64,000 bases of DNA from positions 1 through 64,000 of the forward strand of contig NZ_JAMZMJ010000012.1 of the NCBI RefSeq assembly GCF_024714495.1. The letters are read 5' to 3'. This DNA comes from Marinoscillum pacificum (GTDB lineage: Bacteria; Bacteroidota; Bacteroidia; Cytophagales; Cyclobacteriaceae). Each line of letters begins with the position of its first letter. Positions within the stretch are counted from its first letter, which is position 1. This document shows positions 1 to 9,350 of the stretch, piece after piece. The notes under the pieces are model-generated. The model saw only the letters and a list, made by a program, of their open reading frames with translations. It searched no databases and had not been told where the DNA came from. The position numbers were made by a program, and so were the translations under genes.

Positions 1-7
1 AGACTTT

Positions 8-117
<110 letters not shown>

Positions 118-124
118 TTATTAT

Positions 125-158
125 AAACCCTGATTAGTTCTCTAATCAGGGTTTTTTT
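125..158 (+). terminator. Terminator of the rRNA operon
   Basis: A 13-bp perfect stem, AAACCCTGATTAG (125-137) with CTAATCAGGGTTT (142-154), and a 4-base loop is followed by a T run. It lies 8 bases after 5S rRNA and is a textbook intrinsic terminator. Confidence 0.93.
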
Positions 159-222
159 ATGCCCTTTTGGATATGCTCTTATCCTTAATTACGGGTTCTA
201 CGGTATTGTATTCACACGTAGT

Positions 223-254
223 TTTATTGAACTTTCAATCTAAAGTTCAATAAA
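223..254. repeat. 13-bp inverted repeat at the start codon of the CHAT gene
   Basis: The arms are TTTATTGAACTTT (223-235) and AAAGTTCAATAAA (242-254), perfectly complementary across 6 bases. The last base of the right arm is the A of the ATG at 254. As DNA this is an operator-sized palindrome; as RNA it would form a hairpin beside the start codon. It has no long T run, so it is not a terminator. Its function is not known. Confidence 0.75.
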
Positions 255-3200
255 TGCGACAAACAGTAAAGCTCTCCTTTGTGTGGTTTTTGATAGGTGT
301 ATGTTCATCTGTGTATAGCCAAGACAAGAAATTTGAGAAGGCCGTCCAGGATTATTATAAGTTCCAATATGTAAGTTCTATTAATGGTTTTGATTCATTC
401 TTAGAAAGAGATGATCTAATTGGTATAAAAGCCAACTATTATACTGCCATGTCTTTTTATGAACATGGGTACACATCTGAAGGCTTGAACTATGCTGTGC
501 AATCATTAGATGTTGCGGCTGCTAAGTATGGGGAGAGTTCACCAGAAGCAGTATATGGCTATATTGGATATGGTAAGTATTATCACGAAATGCAGAGCTA
601 TGATACTGCTAAACTTTTTTACAGGGCCGCATTAGAATTAGTTGATCCTTCTAACAGAACAATTGTAGGTGAAATTTTCTGTAATCTAGCTTATGCAATG
701 GATTACAATGGTGAATATGATTCAGCATTAGTCTATTATCAAAAGGCGGCTGATCAAATGGAACAATCACTTGGATTAATCCATCCATATACAGATTGGG
801 TATACAGTTCGATCCCTTATGTAGCCCAACATTCGGAGCAATATGAAACACAGGTAAATACAGCTTTAAAAAGTCTGGATATTAAACGACAGTTACGGGG
901 GGAAGAATCTGAAGATTATGTACTTGCACTAAAAGAAGTAACGGTTGCCTATGAGTGGTTGGAGGATTTTTCTCAAATGGATATTTATGCATCAAGGTTG
1001 CTGGAATATGGAAAGTCGTTTTATGGGGAAAGATCAAACGAATATGCTAACTATCTACGGATTAGAGGTAATGCTCAATTGGCTAAGCAGGAATACTCAA
1101 AAGCGTTTGATAGTTATAAATCCTCTTATTTACTGCTAAAGGAAATTGCAGGAAATAAAGACGAGAACACTCTGCTATCTTTAGACGCTTTGGCTGATGC
1201 TTACTACAGTTTGGGTGATTTTGCAATTGCTCTTGATTACTACATCGAATATCTAAACGCAGTTAAGAAATCAGCTAATTTGTCCGTACAAATCGAAAAA
1301 ATGGAAGATATCGCTCAGTGCTATGAGCGAATGGGTAAGCTAGAGGATGCAAAAGACTTGTATCAACAGGCATTGGAAAAGAAGAATCCTGATTATTTAA
1401 ATCAAATACCCAGATCATATATTGCACTAGCTAGAATCGCTGAAAGATATCAAAACTATACTGCTGCAGATGATTACTTAGATAAGGCGATTAGTGCTAA
1501 CAATCGATACAATAGCGGTGACAATGCTACATATTCCTTCATTCTCAATAATCGGGGAGTTTTGCTGCAAAATCAAAACAAGTTCGCTGATGCACTGAAA
1601 CTATTTGAACAGGCTCTAACAATTAGAAAGGAACTATTTGGAGAAGATTCTAGAGAATATGCTCAAACAAGTAATGGACTTGGGAATGTTTATCATTTAC
1701 TAGGCAATAACCAATTAGCGTTAGAGTATTTTCAGAAGACTTTGCTAATTGAACAATCTGAATATGGTGTTAATCACCATTCTGTAGCGAGTACATTAGT
1801 CAACATAGCTAATTGTTATTCAGAGTTGGATCAACATTTTGTTGCATTAAAATATTTAAAAAGTGCTGAACAAATATTGGATAAATATGACTTTGGTCCT
1901 GCTCTTATAAGCGTTTATTCCAATTTAATTATATCATATATCGAATTATCCCAAACTGGAGATGCTGAGAACTATTTAAAAAAGCATCATGACTTAGTAA
2001 CAAAGTTATATGGTGACTTTTCGTTGGATCTGGCCAAGAATTATAATTTAAAAGGAATGCTTCTGCATGAAGGAGGAGAAACCGAATTGTCATTTCTTGC
2101 CTTTAAAAACGCCATTGATATTTATGAAAAACTTGGTTTAAAAGAGTCGCTGAACATGGCGTCTGTACTTAATAATGTCGGAGTAGCGAATTTGGAATAT
2201 CATGCTTATTCTGAAGCAAAAGACTATTTTGATGAAGCTCTAAGAATATATGAAACGATTTTGCCAAAGGATCACCATGAGATAATTACCACAAAGATGA
2301 ATTTGGCACTTGTCGATGATGGAAAGAGGAATTATAAACGCGCCATTGAGCAATATGATGAAATTCTAAACGGGTTTACTACGGGAAAATTAGATACAAT
2401 AAATGCAGCTACCACTTTACAGAATAAGGCTATTGCCGAACAAATGTTGGGGCTGACAGAGCAATCTATTTTGTCAACAACTCGTGCTATTGAATTGCTT
2501 TCTAAAAAACTAGGAGAAAATAATTCTTCTGTGGCAGGCTTAAATAATAATTTGGGTAATCAGCTAATAGCTAATGGACAATTGGATAAGGCTAAATCAG
2601 CATTTTCAGTGGCATTACAATTTTATAAGGCCAATGACGAAATGAATGGCCAAATTCGTGTGTACCTAGGGCTGGCAGAAATAGCGACGAACCGTGGAGA
2701 CTTTATGGGTGCTTTAAATCTATTAGATGAGGCTCTTAAATTAAAAACTGATCCTGAAGTTACCTTAAATCAAACTTTGTTATTCAGTTCTTTAGTGGCT
2801 CAAGTTGATGTTTACTATCAATTATATCATAAGGAGAAATCTATAGACTACCTCCAGAAGTCACTGGAGTCGGCGGTTGAGGCAAATAAACAATTGGGGC
2901 TAGCTGAATCCGAGATTATAAACGAAGAGGACAGGGTTCAATTCTCAGTTTATAAAAGTTTGCTTACTAACATAGGTGTGAAGGCTGCTGTGGGCCTATA
3001 TCAGGAAGCGGGTGATCAATCCTATATTTCACAGGCATTTTACTATGCGGAAAAATCAAAGGCCAATGTATTGCTTCAATCTATTCAAGAAAGCAACATT
3101 AGAACAATAAAAGGAGTAGATCGAGAGCTCCTTAAGAAGGAGCGTGAGTTACGCTATAATATTGAAAAGTTGGAGCAAGAAGTCTTCAAGTTAACAGGAC

Positions 3201-4471
3201 GCGAGGATGAAAGAAATAAAATGCAAATGCTGTCTTCGAGACTTTTTGATCAGAAAAGAACTTATCAAGAGGTTGTTACAGATCTGAGGAATAATCCAAA
3301 GTATAGACAGTTGAATGCATCGCTGGAGATTTCTTCAATTAAAAGGATTCAGGATCGTTTAAATAATGGGGAAGCGGTTATCGAGTTTGCTCCTGGAGAT
3401 TCCACTTTAATCACTTTCATTATCACAAAATCTGACATTGCGGTGTTCTCTGCGGTATACGATGAAAAATTTAGTGGTTTGGTGACAGCAATTAGAAATG
3501 CCATTATTTTCAAGTCAGATGCGGCATTTGACTATGTGTCTAATAAAATTTATGAAGTTGCTCTGGCTGAAGTGGAAACCTATTTTGATGAACAAAACCT
3601 TGCTATTGATCAGCTCACTATAGTGCCTGAGGGTTCACTGAATTACTTCCCGTTTGAGAGTTTGAAACGAAATGGAAGATATCTCATTGAAGACTATCAG
3701 ATTAAATACAGCTATTCTACAACATTGTCAGGACTTCTTACGGATCGTGAGAATAAGTCAAATGGTCAGATATTGTCTTTTGCACCTGTATTTGCAGATC
3801 AATCAACGAGTAGATTAACTCCAGGAGCTTTAGATGTGTTTGAAGCGTCTCGTTCTGTGGCATCAGAAGAGTTTCGAGGTTTTAGTGCAAATGGTGAGTT
3901 TATTTCAGCGCTTCCAGGGACAAAGGAAGAAGTTGATGCTATTTATCAACTGGCAACCAATAAAGGGAGGAAAGCTGAATTGCTGGTTTATGATCAAGCC
4001 AAAGAAGAAGTAATCAAATCTGGAATCTTGGGAGAATATGAATTCATTCATTTTGCTACCCATGGATTTGTCAATGAATCTAACCCATCATATTCTGGTG
4101 TATTTATGAGTCAAAATGATAATTCCAATGAGGACTGTGTTTTGTTCTCTGCAGAAATATATAATCTCGAGATCAATGCTGATCTGGTTACTTTGAGTGC
4201 TTGCGAAACAGGTCTTGGTCGATATGCTGAAGGTGAGGGAATTGTAGGTTTGACTCGATCATTTTTCTATGCCGGAGCAAAGAATATGCTGGTGTCTCAA
4301 TGGCAAGTGAGTGATGCAAGCACAGCAAAAATGATGGTTGACTTTTATGATGGTTTGCTTTCTGGAGAAACTAAATCAGCTGCTTTAAGAAACGCGAAAT
4401 TAAATCTAATTAAGTCTGAGGAATATAAGAAGCCATACTATTGGGCTCCTTTTGTACTTATAGGAGAGTAA
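254..4471 (+). CDS. Exported TPR protein with C-terminal CHAT (caspase-like) protease domain
   Basis: The protein has 1405 residues. Residues 1-23 are a Sec signal peptide ending SVYSQ, so the protein is probably periplasmic or surface exposed. About 40-900 is a long array of tetratricopeptide repeats (many ALxYYxxAL-type helices), and a charged helical linker lies at about 950-1060. The C-terminal CHAT domain keeps both parts of the caspase-type dyad, with His1270 in HFATHG and Cys1317 in SACETG, and later EGIVGLTRSFFYAGA. CHAT proteases are known as effectors in signalling and defence, but exported Bacteroidota TPR-CHAT proteins are largely uncharacterised. No gasdermin, TPR-S or other partner gene lies nearby. 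The start is supported by the signal peptide, and an inverted repeat abuts it. The domain call is firm and the role unknown. Confidence 0.9.
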   Translation: MRQTVKLSFVWFLIGVCSSVYSQDKKFEKAVQDYYKFQYVSSINGFDSFLERDDLIGIKANYYTAMSFYEHGYTSEGLNYAVQSLDVAAAKYGESSPEAVYGYIGYGKYYHEMQSYDTAKLFYRAALELVDPSNRTIVGEIFCNLAYAMDYNGEYDSALVYYQKAADQMEQSLGLIHPYTDWVYSSIPYVAQHSEQYETQVNTALKSLDIKRQLRGEESEDYVLALKEVTVAYEWLEDFSQMDIYASRLLEYGKSFYGERSNEYANYLRIRGNAQLAKQEYSKAFDSYKSSYLLLKEIAGNKDENTLLSLDALADAYYSLGDFAIALDYYIEYLNAVKKSANLSVQIEKMEDIAQCYERMGKLEDAKDLYQQALEKKNPDYLNQIPRSYIALARIAERYQNYTAADDYLDKAISANNRYNSGDNATYSFILNNRGVLLQNQNKFADALKLFEQALTIRKELFGEDSREYAQTSNGLGNVYHLLGNNQLALEYFQKTLLIEQSEYGVNHHSVASTLVNIANCYSELDQHFVALKYLKSAEQILDKYDFGPALISVYSNLIISYIELSQTGDAENYLKKHHDLVTKLYGDFSLDLAKNYNLKGMLLHEGGETELSFLAFKNAIDIYEKLGLKESLNMASVLNNVGVANLEYHAYSEAKDYFDEALRIYETILPKDHHEIITTKMNLALVDDGKRNYKRAIEQYDEILNGFTTGKLDTINAATTLQNKAIAEQMLGLTEQSILSTTRAIELLSKKLGENNSSVAGLNNNLGNQLIANGQLDKAKSAFSVALQFYKANDEMNGQIRVYLGLAEIATNRGDFMGALNLLDEALKLKTDPEVTLNQTLLFSSLVAQVDVYYQLYHKEKSIDYLQKSLESAVEANKQLGLAESEIINEEDRVQFSVYKSLLTNIGVKAAVGLYQEAGDQSYISQAFYYAEKSKANVLLQSIQESNIRTIKGVDRELLKKERELRYNIEKLEQEVFKLTGREDERNKMQMLSSRLFDQKRTYQEVVTDLRNNPKYRQLNASLEISSIKRIQDRLNNGEAVIEFAPGDSTLITFIITKSDIAVFSAVYDEKFSGLVTAIRNAIIFKSDAAFDYVSNKIYEVALAEVETYFDEQNLAIDQLTIVPEGSLNYFPFESLKRNGRYLIEDYQIKYSYSTTLSGLLTDRENKSNGQILSFAPVFADQSTSRLTPGALDVFEASRSVASEEFRGFSANGEFISALPGTKEEVDAIYQLATNKGRKAELLVYDQAKEEVIKSGILGEYEFIHFATHGFVNESNPSYSGVFMSQNDNSNEDCVLFSAEIYNLEINADLVTLSACETGLGRYAEGEGIVGLTRSFFYAGAKNMLVSQWQVSDASTAKMMVDFYDGLLSGETKSAALRNAKLNLIKSEEYKKPYYWAPFVLIGE

Positions 4472-4604
4472 AAATAAGAGACATTTAAGTGCTTGTTTCA
4501 ATCCACAACTATCACATGTGGCTTCATTACCATTCATATAATTCTAATCTTTTCTAAAATGTCCACGGATTAAATTGAAATGATTTAAACAATAAGGAAT
4601 GACT

Positions 4605-6161
4605 ATGAAAAGATTATTGATGCCTATAGTGGGCATTTTCTTGGCCACAGCTTTAATAGGTCAAACATCTGAAGAAATTGTTGATAAAATAGTTTCTGAA
4701 GCCAGTGATAATTCACAACTAGAGCGTCTAGCTCATGAGTTATTAGATGTGGTAGGCCCTAGACTAGTGGGTACTCCAGAAATGAAACAGGCCAATGATT
4801 GGGCGGTTAATCAATATGCTGAATGGGATATTTCTGCTGAAAATGAGCAGTGGGGGCAATGGAAAGGTTGGCAACGAGGAATTACCCATATAGACCTTGT
4901 TTCTCCCAGAGTTCGTACGCTTAATGGAATGATGTTGGCATGGAGCCCAGGAACACCTAAAAAAGGGGTGACAGCTGAAGTGATTATTTTGCCAGAAGTA
5001 AAGGATTCCTTGGCCTTTGCAAAATGGCTTCCTTCTGTAAAAGGTAAAATAGTATTGATATCACAGCCGGAGCTTACCGGAAGACCGGATGATAACTGGA
5101 AAGAATATGCTACAGAGGAGTCCTTCGAGAGATTGAAAGAACAACGTGACGAGGCTAGAAATGAATGGAATGACAATATAGAAAAGACTGGATACGGGAG
5201 ACGAACATTGCCAGTCGTCTTGGAAGAGAATGGTGCTGTTGGAATCATAGCAAGTTACTGGTCTAAGGGATTTGGAGCCAATAAGATATTTAGCGCGTAT
5301 ACGAAAAAAATACCCACTATCGATATGGCTCTTGAAGACTATGGAATGGTTTATAGAATGGTAGAATATGGGGATAAACCTCAGATACGAATCGTAGCAG
5401 AATCAAAAAATCTTGATCCACAGCCTACGTTCAACACTATAGCTACGATACCAGGTACCGAGAAGCCAGATGAATACATCATTCTTTCTGCACATTTTGA
5501 TTCTTGGGATGGAGGAACCGGAGCAACTGATAATGGAACTGGAACGATCGTCATGATGGAAGCAATGAGAATTCTGAAAAAGATATATCCTAATCCCAAA
5601 AGGACAATCATTGCAGGGCATTGGGGTAGTGAAGAGCAAGGTTTGAATGGCTCTAGAGCATTCGTAGAGGACCACCCGGAAATTGTTAATGGAGTTCAAG
5701 CATTGTTTAATCAGGACAATGGGACAGGACGTGTCGTAAATATTTCTGGTCAGGGTTTTTTACATTCTTACGATTACATTGGTCGTTGGCTACAGCCAGT
5801 TCCAAAAGATATCAAATCAGAGATTGAAACCAATTTCCCAGGAACTCCAGGTGGAGGTGGGTCGGATTATGCGTCATTTTTGGCGGCTGGCGCACCAGCC
5901 TTTTCATTGAGTTCTTTGAGTTGGGACTATTGGAATTATACCTGGCACACCAATTTAGACACCTATGACAAGATTGTGTTCGATGATGTGAGATCTAATG
6001 TAATATTAACAGCCATTCTTGCATATATGGCTTCAGAAGACCCTGTAACTACATCGAGAGAACAGAGTGTTCTTCCGATTAATTCTAGAACCGGTGAGCA
6101 AAGAACATGGCCAAGTCCAAGATCTCCGGAAAGAAAGGGAATGTTAGAAGAAAATGACTAA
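4605..6161 (+). CDS. M28 family metallopeptidase, exported
   Basis: A zinc-dependent aminopeptidase or carboxypeptidase of family M28 with a PA-type insert. The N terminus MKRLLMPIVGIFLATALIGQ is a signal peptide. The visible metal and catalytic motifs are SAHFDSW (His297), ATDNGTGT, GSEEQG (Glu343-Glu344), NQDNGTG and WHTNLDTYD near the C terminus. An in-frame ATG lies six bases upstream at 4599; the one at 4605 is preferred because AAGGA then sits at normal spacing. About 518 residues is normal for the family. The protein probably degrades peptides in the periplasm or outside the cell. Substrate unknown. Confidence 0.9.
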   Translation: MKRLLMPIVGIFLATALIGQTSEEIVDKIVSEASDNSQLERLAHELLDVVGPRLVGTPEMKQANDWAVNQYAEWDISAENEQWGQWKGWQRGITHIDLVSPRVRTLNGMMLAWSPGTPKKGVTAEVIILPEVKDSLAFAKWLPSVKGKIVLISQPELTGRPDDNWKEYATEESFERLKEQRDEARNEWNDNIEKTGYGRRTLPVVLEENGAVGIIASYWSKGFGANKIFSAYTKKIPTIDMALEDYGMVYRMVEYGDKPQIRIVAESKNLDPQPTFNTIATIPGTEKPDEYIILSAHFDSWDGGTGATDNGTGTIVMMEAMRILKKIYPNPKRTIIAGHWGSEEQGLNGSRAFVEDHPEIVNGVQALFNQDNGTGRVVNISGQGFLHSYDYIGRWLQPVPKDIKSEIETNFPGTPGGGGSDYASFLAAGAPAFSLSSLSWDYWNYTWHTNLDTYDKIVFDDVRSNVILTAILAYMASEDPVTTSREQSVLPINSRTGEQRTWPSPRSPERKGMLEEND

Positions 6162-6176
6162 AGTAAAGTTTAATTA

Positions 6177-6222
6177 AAAAGAGAAGGCCAATCCTACAAT
6201 TAGAATTGGCCTTCTCTTTTTA
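6177..6222. terminator. Bidirectional terminator between M28 peptidase and floA
   Basis: AGAGAAGGCCAAT (6181-6193) pairs perfectly with ATTGGCCTTCTCT (6206-6218). An A run lies on the left and a T run on the right, so the hairpin can terminate transcription from both converging genes. Confidence 0.9.
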
Positions 6223-6243
6223 CTTATTAGGTAATGATAGGAA

Positions 6244-7269
6244 TTAGTCTTTTTTCTTAGATGACCCACCTTTTTTACCAGTTCCAGCGATCGATTCTCT
6301 CATATCCGTATCGGCTTGAATGTTCTGGAATTTGTAGTAGTCCATTACACCAAGGTTTCCAGATCTAAATGCTTCTGCTAATGCCTTAGGAACTTCTGCT
6401 TCCGCTAGGATTACTTTTGCTCTAGCTTCCTGTGCTTTGGCAACCATTTCTTGTTCTTCAGCAACTGCCATTGCTCTTCTCTCTTCGGCTTTTGCTTCGG
6501 CTACTTTTAAGTCAGCAGATGCCTGATCAGTTTGAAGTTTAGCTCCGATGTTTGCTCCTACATCAACATCAGCAATGTCAATTGATAAGATTTCAAATGC
6601 TGTACCAGCATCCAATCCTCTTTGAAGTACCAACTTTGAAATTTTATCCGGATTCTCTAATACATCCTTGTGACTTGATGCAGAACCGATAGAAGTTACA
6701 ATACCTTCACCAACACGAGCAAGAATAGTGTCTTCACCAGCTCCTCCAACTAACTGTTGGATATTAGCACGAACTGTAACTCTTGCTTTAGCTACCAACT
6801 GAATACCGTCTGCAGCTACAGCCGCAACAGAAGGTGTGTTGATTACTTTAGGATTTACAGAGATCTGTACAGCTTCAAATACATCCCTACCAGCTAGGTC
6901 AATTGCCGTGGCTTGCTTGAACGTAAGGTTGATGTTCGCTTTATCTGCAGAAATCAACGCCTTAATTACTTGAGGTACGTTACCTCCTGCCAGATAGTGT
7001 GTTTCCAATTCCTGTGTTTTCAAAGGTCTTGGAGGTGCACCTTCAGTTTCAGGTATAGTCAACCCTGCTTTGGTAGCTGTAATTAATGAATTTACAATAA
7101 CTGATGGTGGTACCTTACGAATACGCATGAATACCAACTCAAGTAGTCCAACTTTTACTCCAGAAAATATCGCTGTAATCCATAGATTAACAGGGACGAA
7201 ATAGAGAAAAGTGAAAAAGAGGACAATCCCTCCGATAATTACTACAACGAGCATTATACTGCTTCCCAT
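6244..7269 (-). CDS. floA: Flotillin-like protein FloA
   Basis: The protein has 341 residues. An N-terminal hydrophobic hairpin (about 5-50) is followed by an SPFH-type domain and an Ala/Glu-rich helix (about 230-310, repeated [17 protein letters not shown]-type pattern), ending in a Lys-rich tail. This is the layout of FloA/YqfA, which forms membrane microdomain scaffolds. It sits 11 bases downstream of nfeD, the usual partner of flotillin-type genes, and both follow proS on the minus strand. Confidence 0.93.
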   Translation of the reverse strand: MGSSIMLVVVIIGGIVLFFTFLYFVPVNLWITAIFSGVKVGLLELVFMRIRKVPPSVIVNSLITATKAGLTIPETEGAPPRPLKTQELETHYLAGGNVPQVIKALISADKANINLTFKQATAIDLAGRDVFEAVQISVNPKVINTPSVAAVAADGIQLVAKARVTVRANIQQLVGGAGEDTILARVGEGIVTSIGSASSHKDVLENPDKISKLVLQRGLDAGTAFEILSIDIADVDVGANIGAKLQTDQASADLKVAEAKAEERRAMAVAEEQEMVAKAQEARAKVILAEAEVPKALAEAFRSGNLGVMDYYKFQNIQADTDMRESIAGTGKKGGSSKKKD

Positions 7270-7280
7270 AGTGTATTAGG

Positions 7281-7745
7281 TTAAATAGGTTCTACAATTA
7301 TTTTATTCGGTTCAATTCTTTTGATTTCGATGGTTTGGTTCTCTGTTATGTAATCACCATTAGATTTCACTTCTACAATTTGATTATCAAAAATAGCCTT
7401 ACCAAATGGCTTCAAAGAAGAAATTGTCTTCCCTCTTTGAGCAATTTGCAAGTTGATGGTAATTCCATCATTATACTTACTTCGATGTTCATCTTTGAGT
7501 GAGAAGCGTTCCCAAGCCTTTGATTTAAAACTATAAAAGATAGCTCCACAAGCAAATAGTACAGAGAATACCATGATTATAGTGCCAGTTGTTGCTCCGA
7601 AATAATCATATCCAAGATATATGCCAAAGCCACCTGCGGCAAAGCCAAGTATGCCGACAATAGTGGTTCCAGGAACGAATATGATTTCTAATACAATTAG
7701 AACAATTCCCAGAGCAACGAGTAGAAGTACACTAAACCATTCCAT
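7281..7745 (-). CDS. nfeD: NfeD-like membrane protein
   Basis: The protein has 154 residues. Three hydrophobic segments fill residues 5-75, and a C-terminal beta-rich OB-like domain follows (about 90-154, with GKTISSLKPFGKAIF and IEVKSNGDYI-like strands). This is the short NfeD form without the ClpP-like protease part. It lies between proS (3 bases upstream) and floA (11 bases downstream). NfeD proteins are thought to help flotillin assembly at the membrane; that role here is inferred from family and position. Confidence 0.88.
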   Translation of the reverse strand: MEWFSVLLLVALGIVLIVLEIIFVPGTTIVGILGFAAGGFGIYLGYDYFGATTGTIIMVFSVLFACGAIFYSFKSKAWERFSLKDEHRSKYNDGITINLQIAQRGKTISSLKPFGKAIFDNQIVEVKSNGDYITENQTIEIKRIEPNKIIVEPI

Positions 7746-7748
7746 TAA

Positions 7749-9224
7749 TCAATATGCTTTTGCGAAAAGTACTTTGCCTTTAGACGGTTTACCCGAATAC
7801 ATGCAGGTACCTTCCTCTGATGTTGAATTTAACGGAATACAACGAATTGTGGCTTTAGTTTCTTCTTTTATTTTCTCTTCCGTTTCAGAAGTACCATCCC
7901 AATGTGCATAAATGAAGCCACCATCTTTCTCAAGAACTTCTTTGAACTCTTCGTAGGTATCAACCGTACGAGTGTTTTCTTCCTTGAAAGAAGCCGCTTT
8001 GTTATAGATGTTTTGTTGAATTTCTTCTAAAAGATTTGTTACGAAATCAACGGTTTCTTCTTGCGCAACAAATTGTTTCTCTTTCGTGTCTCTTCTAGCA
8101 ATCTCAACAGTACCTTTCTCAAGGTCCTTTGGTCCAATTGCAATTCTTACTGGTACTCCTTTAAGTTCATACTCAGCAAATTTCCAACCAGGCTTATGAG
8201 TGTCTCTATTGTCAAACTTAACAGATACATTTCTAGCCTGCAGTTCCTTTTTGAACTTCTCAGCAACTTCTGAGATTGCAGCCAGCTCTTCATCCTTTCT
8301 ATAGATTGGAACTATCACTACTTGTATTGGAGCCAATTTGGGAGGTAAAACCAATCCATCATCGTCAGAGTGAGCCATGATTAAAGCACCCATCAGTCGA
8401 GTAGATACACCCCAAGATGTTCCCCAAACAAACTCATCTTTACCTTCTTTAGTAGCAAATTTCACATCAAATGCTTTAGCAAAATTCTGACCTAAGAAGT
8501 GAGAAGTTCCTGCTTGAAGAGCCTTACCATCCTGCATCATTGCTTCTATACAATAAGTTTCAACAGCTCCAGCGAATCTTTCGTTTGGTGTTTTAACTCC
8601 TTTTGTAACTGGTACGGCCATGAACTCTTCAGCAAACGTTGCATAAACTTCTAACATTTGTTCTGTTTCAGCTATTGCCTCCTCTTTAGTAGCATGTGCT
8701 GTATGACCTTCTTGCCATAGGAACTCTGCAGTTCTTAAGAAAAGACGGGTTCTCATTTCCCATCTTACCACGTTAGCCCATTGGTTAATCAACAATGGGA
8801 GGTCTCTATATGACTGGATCCAGTTTTTATAAGAATCCCAAATTACGGTTTCGGAAGTTGGTCTAACGATCAATTCCTCTTCTAGTTTGGCGTCGGGATC
8901 AACTACTACACCACCTTTTTCTTCATCATTTTTTAATCTGTAGTGAGTAACTACGGCACACTCTTTGGCAAAGCCTTCTACGTGATCTGCTTCTTTACTC
9001 AAAAAAGATTTTGGTATAAATAACGGGAAGTATGCATTGGAGTGACCGGTGTCTTTGAACATTTTGTCAAGGGTCTGTTGCATTTTTTCCCAGATGGCAA
9101 AACCATACGGTTTTATTACCATACAGCCCCTTACGGGGGAATTTTCAGCCAATCCCGCCTTCTTTACCAGCTCGTTGTACCACAAAGAATAATCTTCATT
9201 TCTGCTTGGAATTGCTTTACTCAT
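7749..9224 (-). CDS. proS: Prolyl-tRNA synthetase (short, archaeal/eukaryotic-like type)
   Basis: Charges tRNA(Pro) with proline. The protein has 491 residues, the length of the ProS form that lacks the bacterial editing insert. Class II features are visible: the motif 2 region [29 protein letters not shown], the HFLGQNF region, and an anticodon-binding domain after about residue 290 ([11 protein letters not shown]). The C-terminal zinc-binding-like domain ends FAKAY. The first gene of a minus-strand unit with nfeD and floA. Confidence 0.95.
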   Translation of the reverse strand: MSKAIPSRNEDYSLWYNELVKKAGLAENSPVRGCMVIKPYGFAIWEKMQQTLDKMFKDTGHSNAYFPLFIPKSFLSKEADHVEGFAKECAVVTHYRLKNDEEKGGVVVDPDAKLEEELIVRPTSETVIWDSYKNWIQSYRDLPLLINQWANVVRWEMRTRLFLRTAEFLWQEGHTAHATKEEAIAETEQMLEVYATFAEEFMAVPVTKGVKTPNERFAGAVETYCIEAMMQDGKALQAGTSHFLGQNFAKAFDVKFATKEGKDEFVWGTSWGVSTRLMGALIMAHSDDDGLVLPPKLAPIQVVIVPIYRKDEELAAISEVAEKFKKELQARNVSVKFDNRDTHKPGWKFAEYELKGVPVRIAIGPKDLEKGTVEIARRDTKEKQFVAQEETVDFVTNLLEEIQQNIYNKAASFKEENTRTVDTYEEFKEVLEKDGGFIYAHWDGTSETEEKIKEETKATIRCIPLNSTSEEGTCMYSGKPSKGKVLFAKAY

Positions 9225-9281
9225 GTTAGCTTTATGTTTTTGGTATAGTAATTGCTTGTTAATTCATTGAATATGAGCTCA

Positions 9282-9289
9282 CAAATATA
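9282..9289 (-). promoter_or_regulatory. -7 box of the proS-nfeD-floA promoter
   Basis: On the minus strand the octamer reads TATATTTG, an exact match to the Bacteroidota -7 consensus TAnnTTTG. It would start transcription near 9275, about 50 bases before the proS ATG. No clear -33 TTTG was found at the right spacing. Confidence 0.55.
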
Positions 9290-9350
9290 GCCGTCCAAAG
9301 CGGAAACTAAGAGGGCCAATTCATTGTATTAATGATATAACGTAGGAATT

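Noticed and set aside
4503-4521. CCACA/TGTGG short inverted repeat between the CHAT gene and the M28 peptidase.
   Set aside because: The 5-bp arms are too short and no T run follows, so chance is likely.
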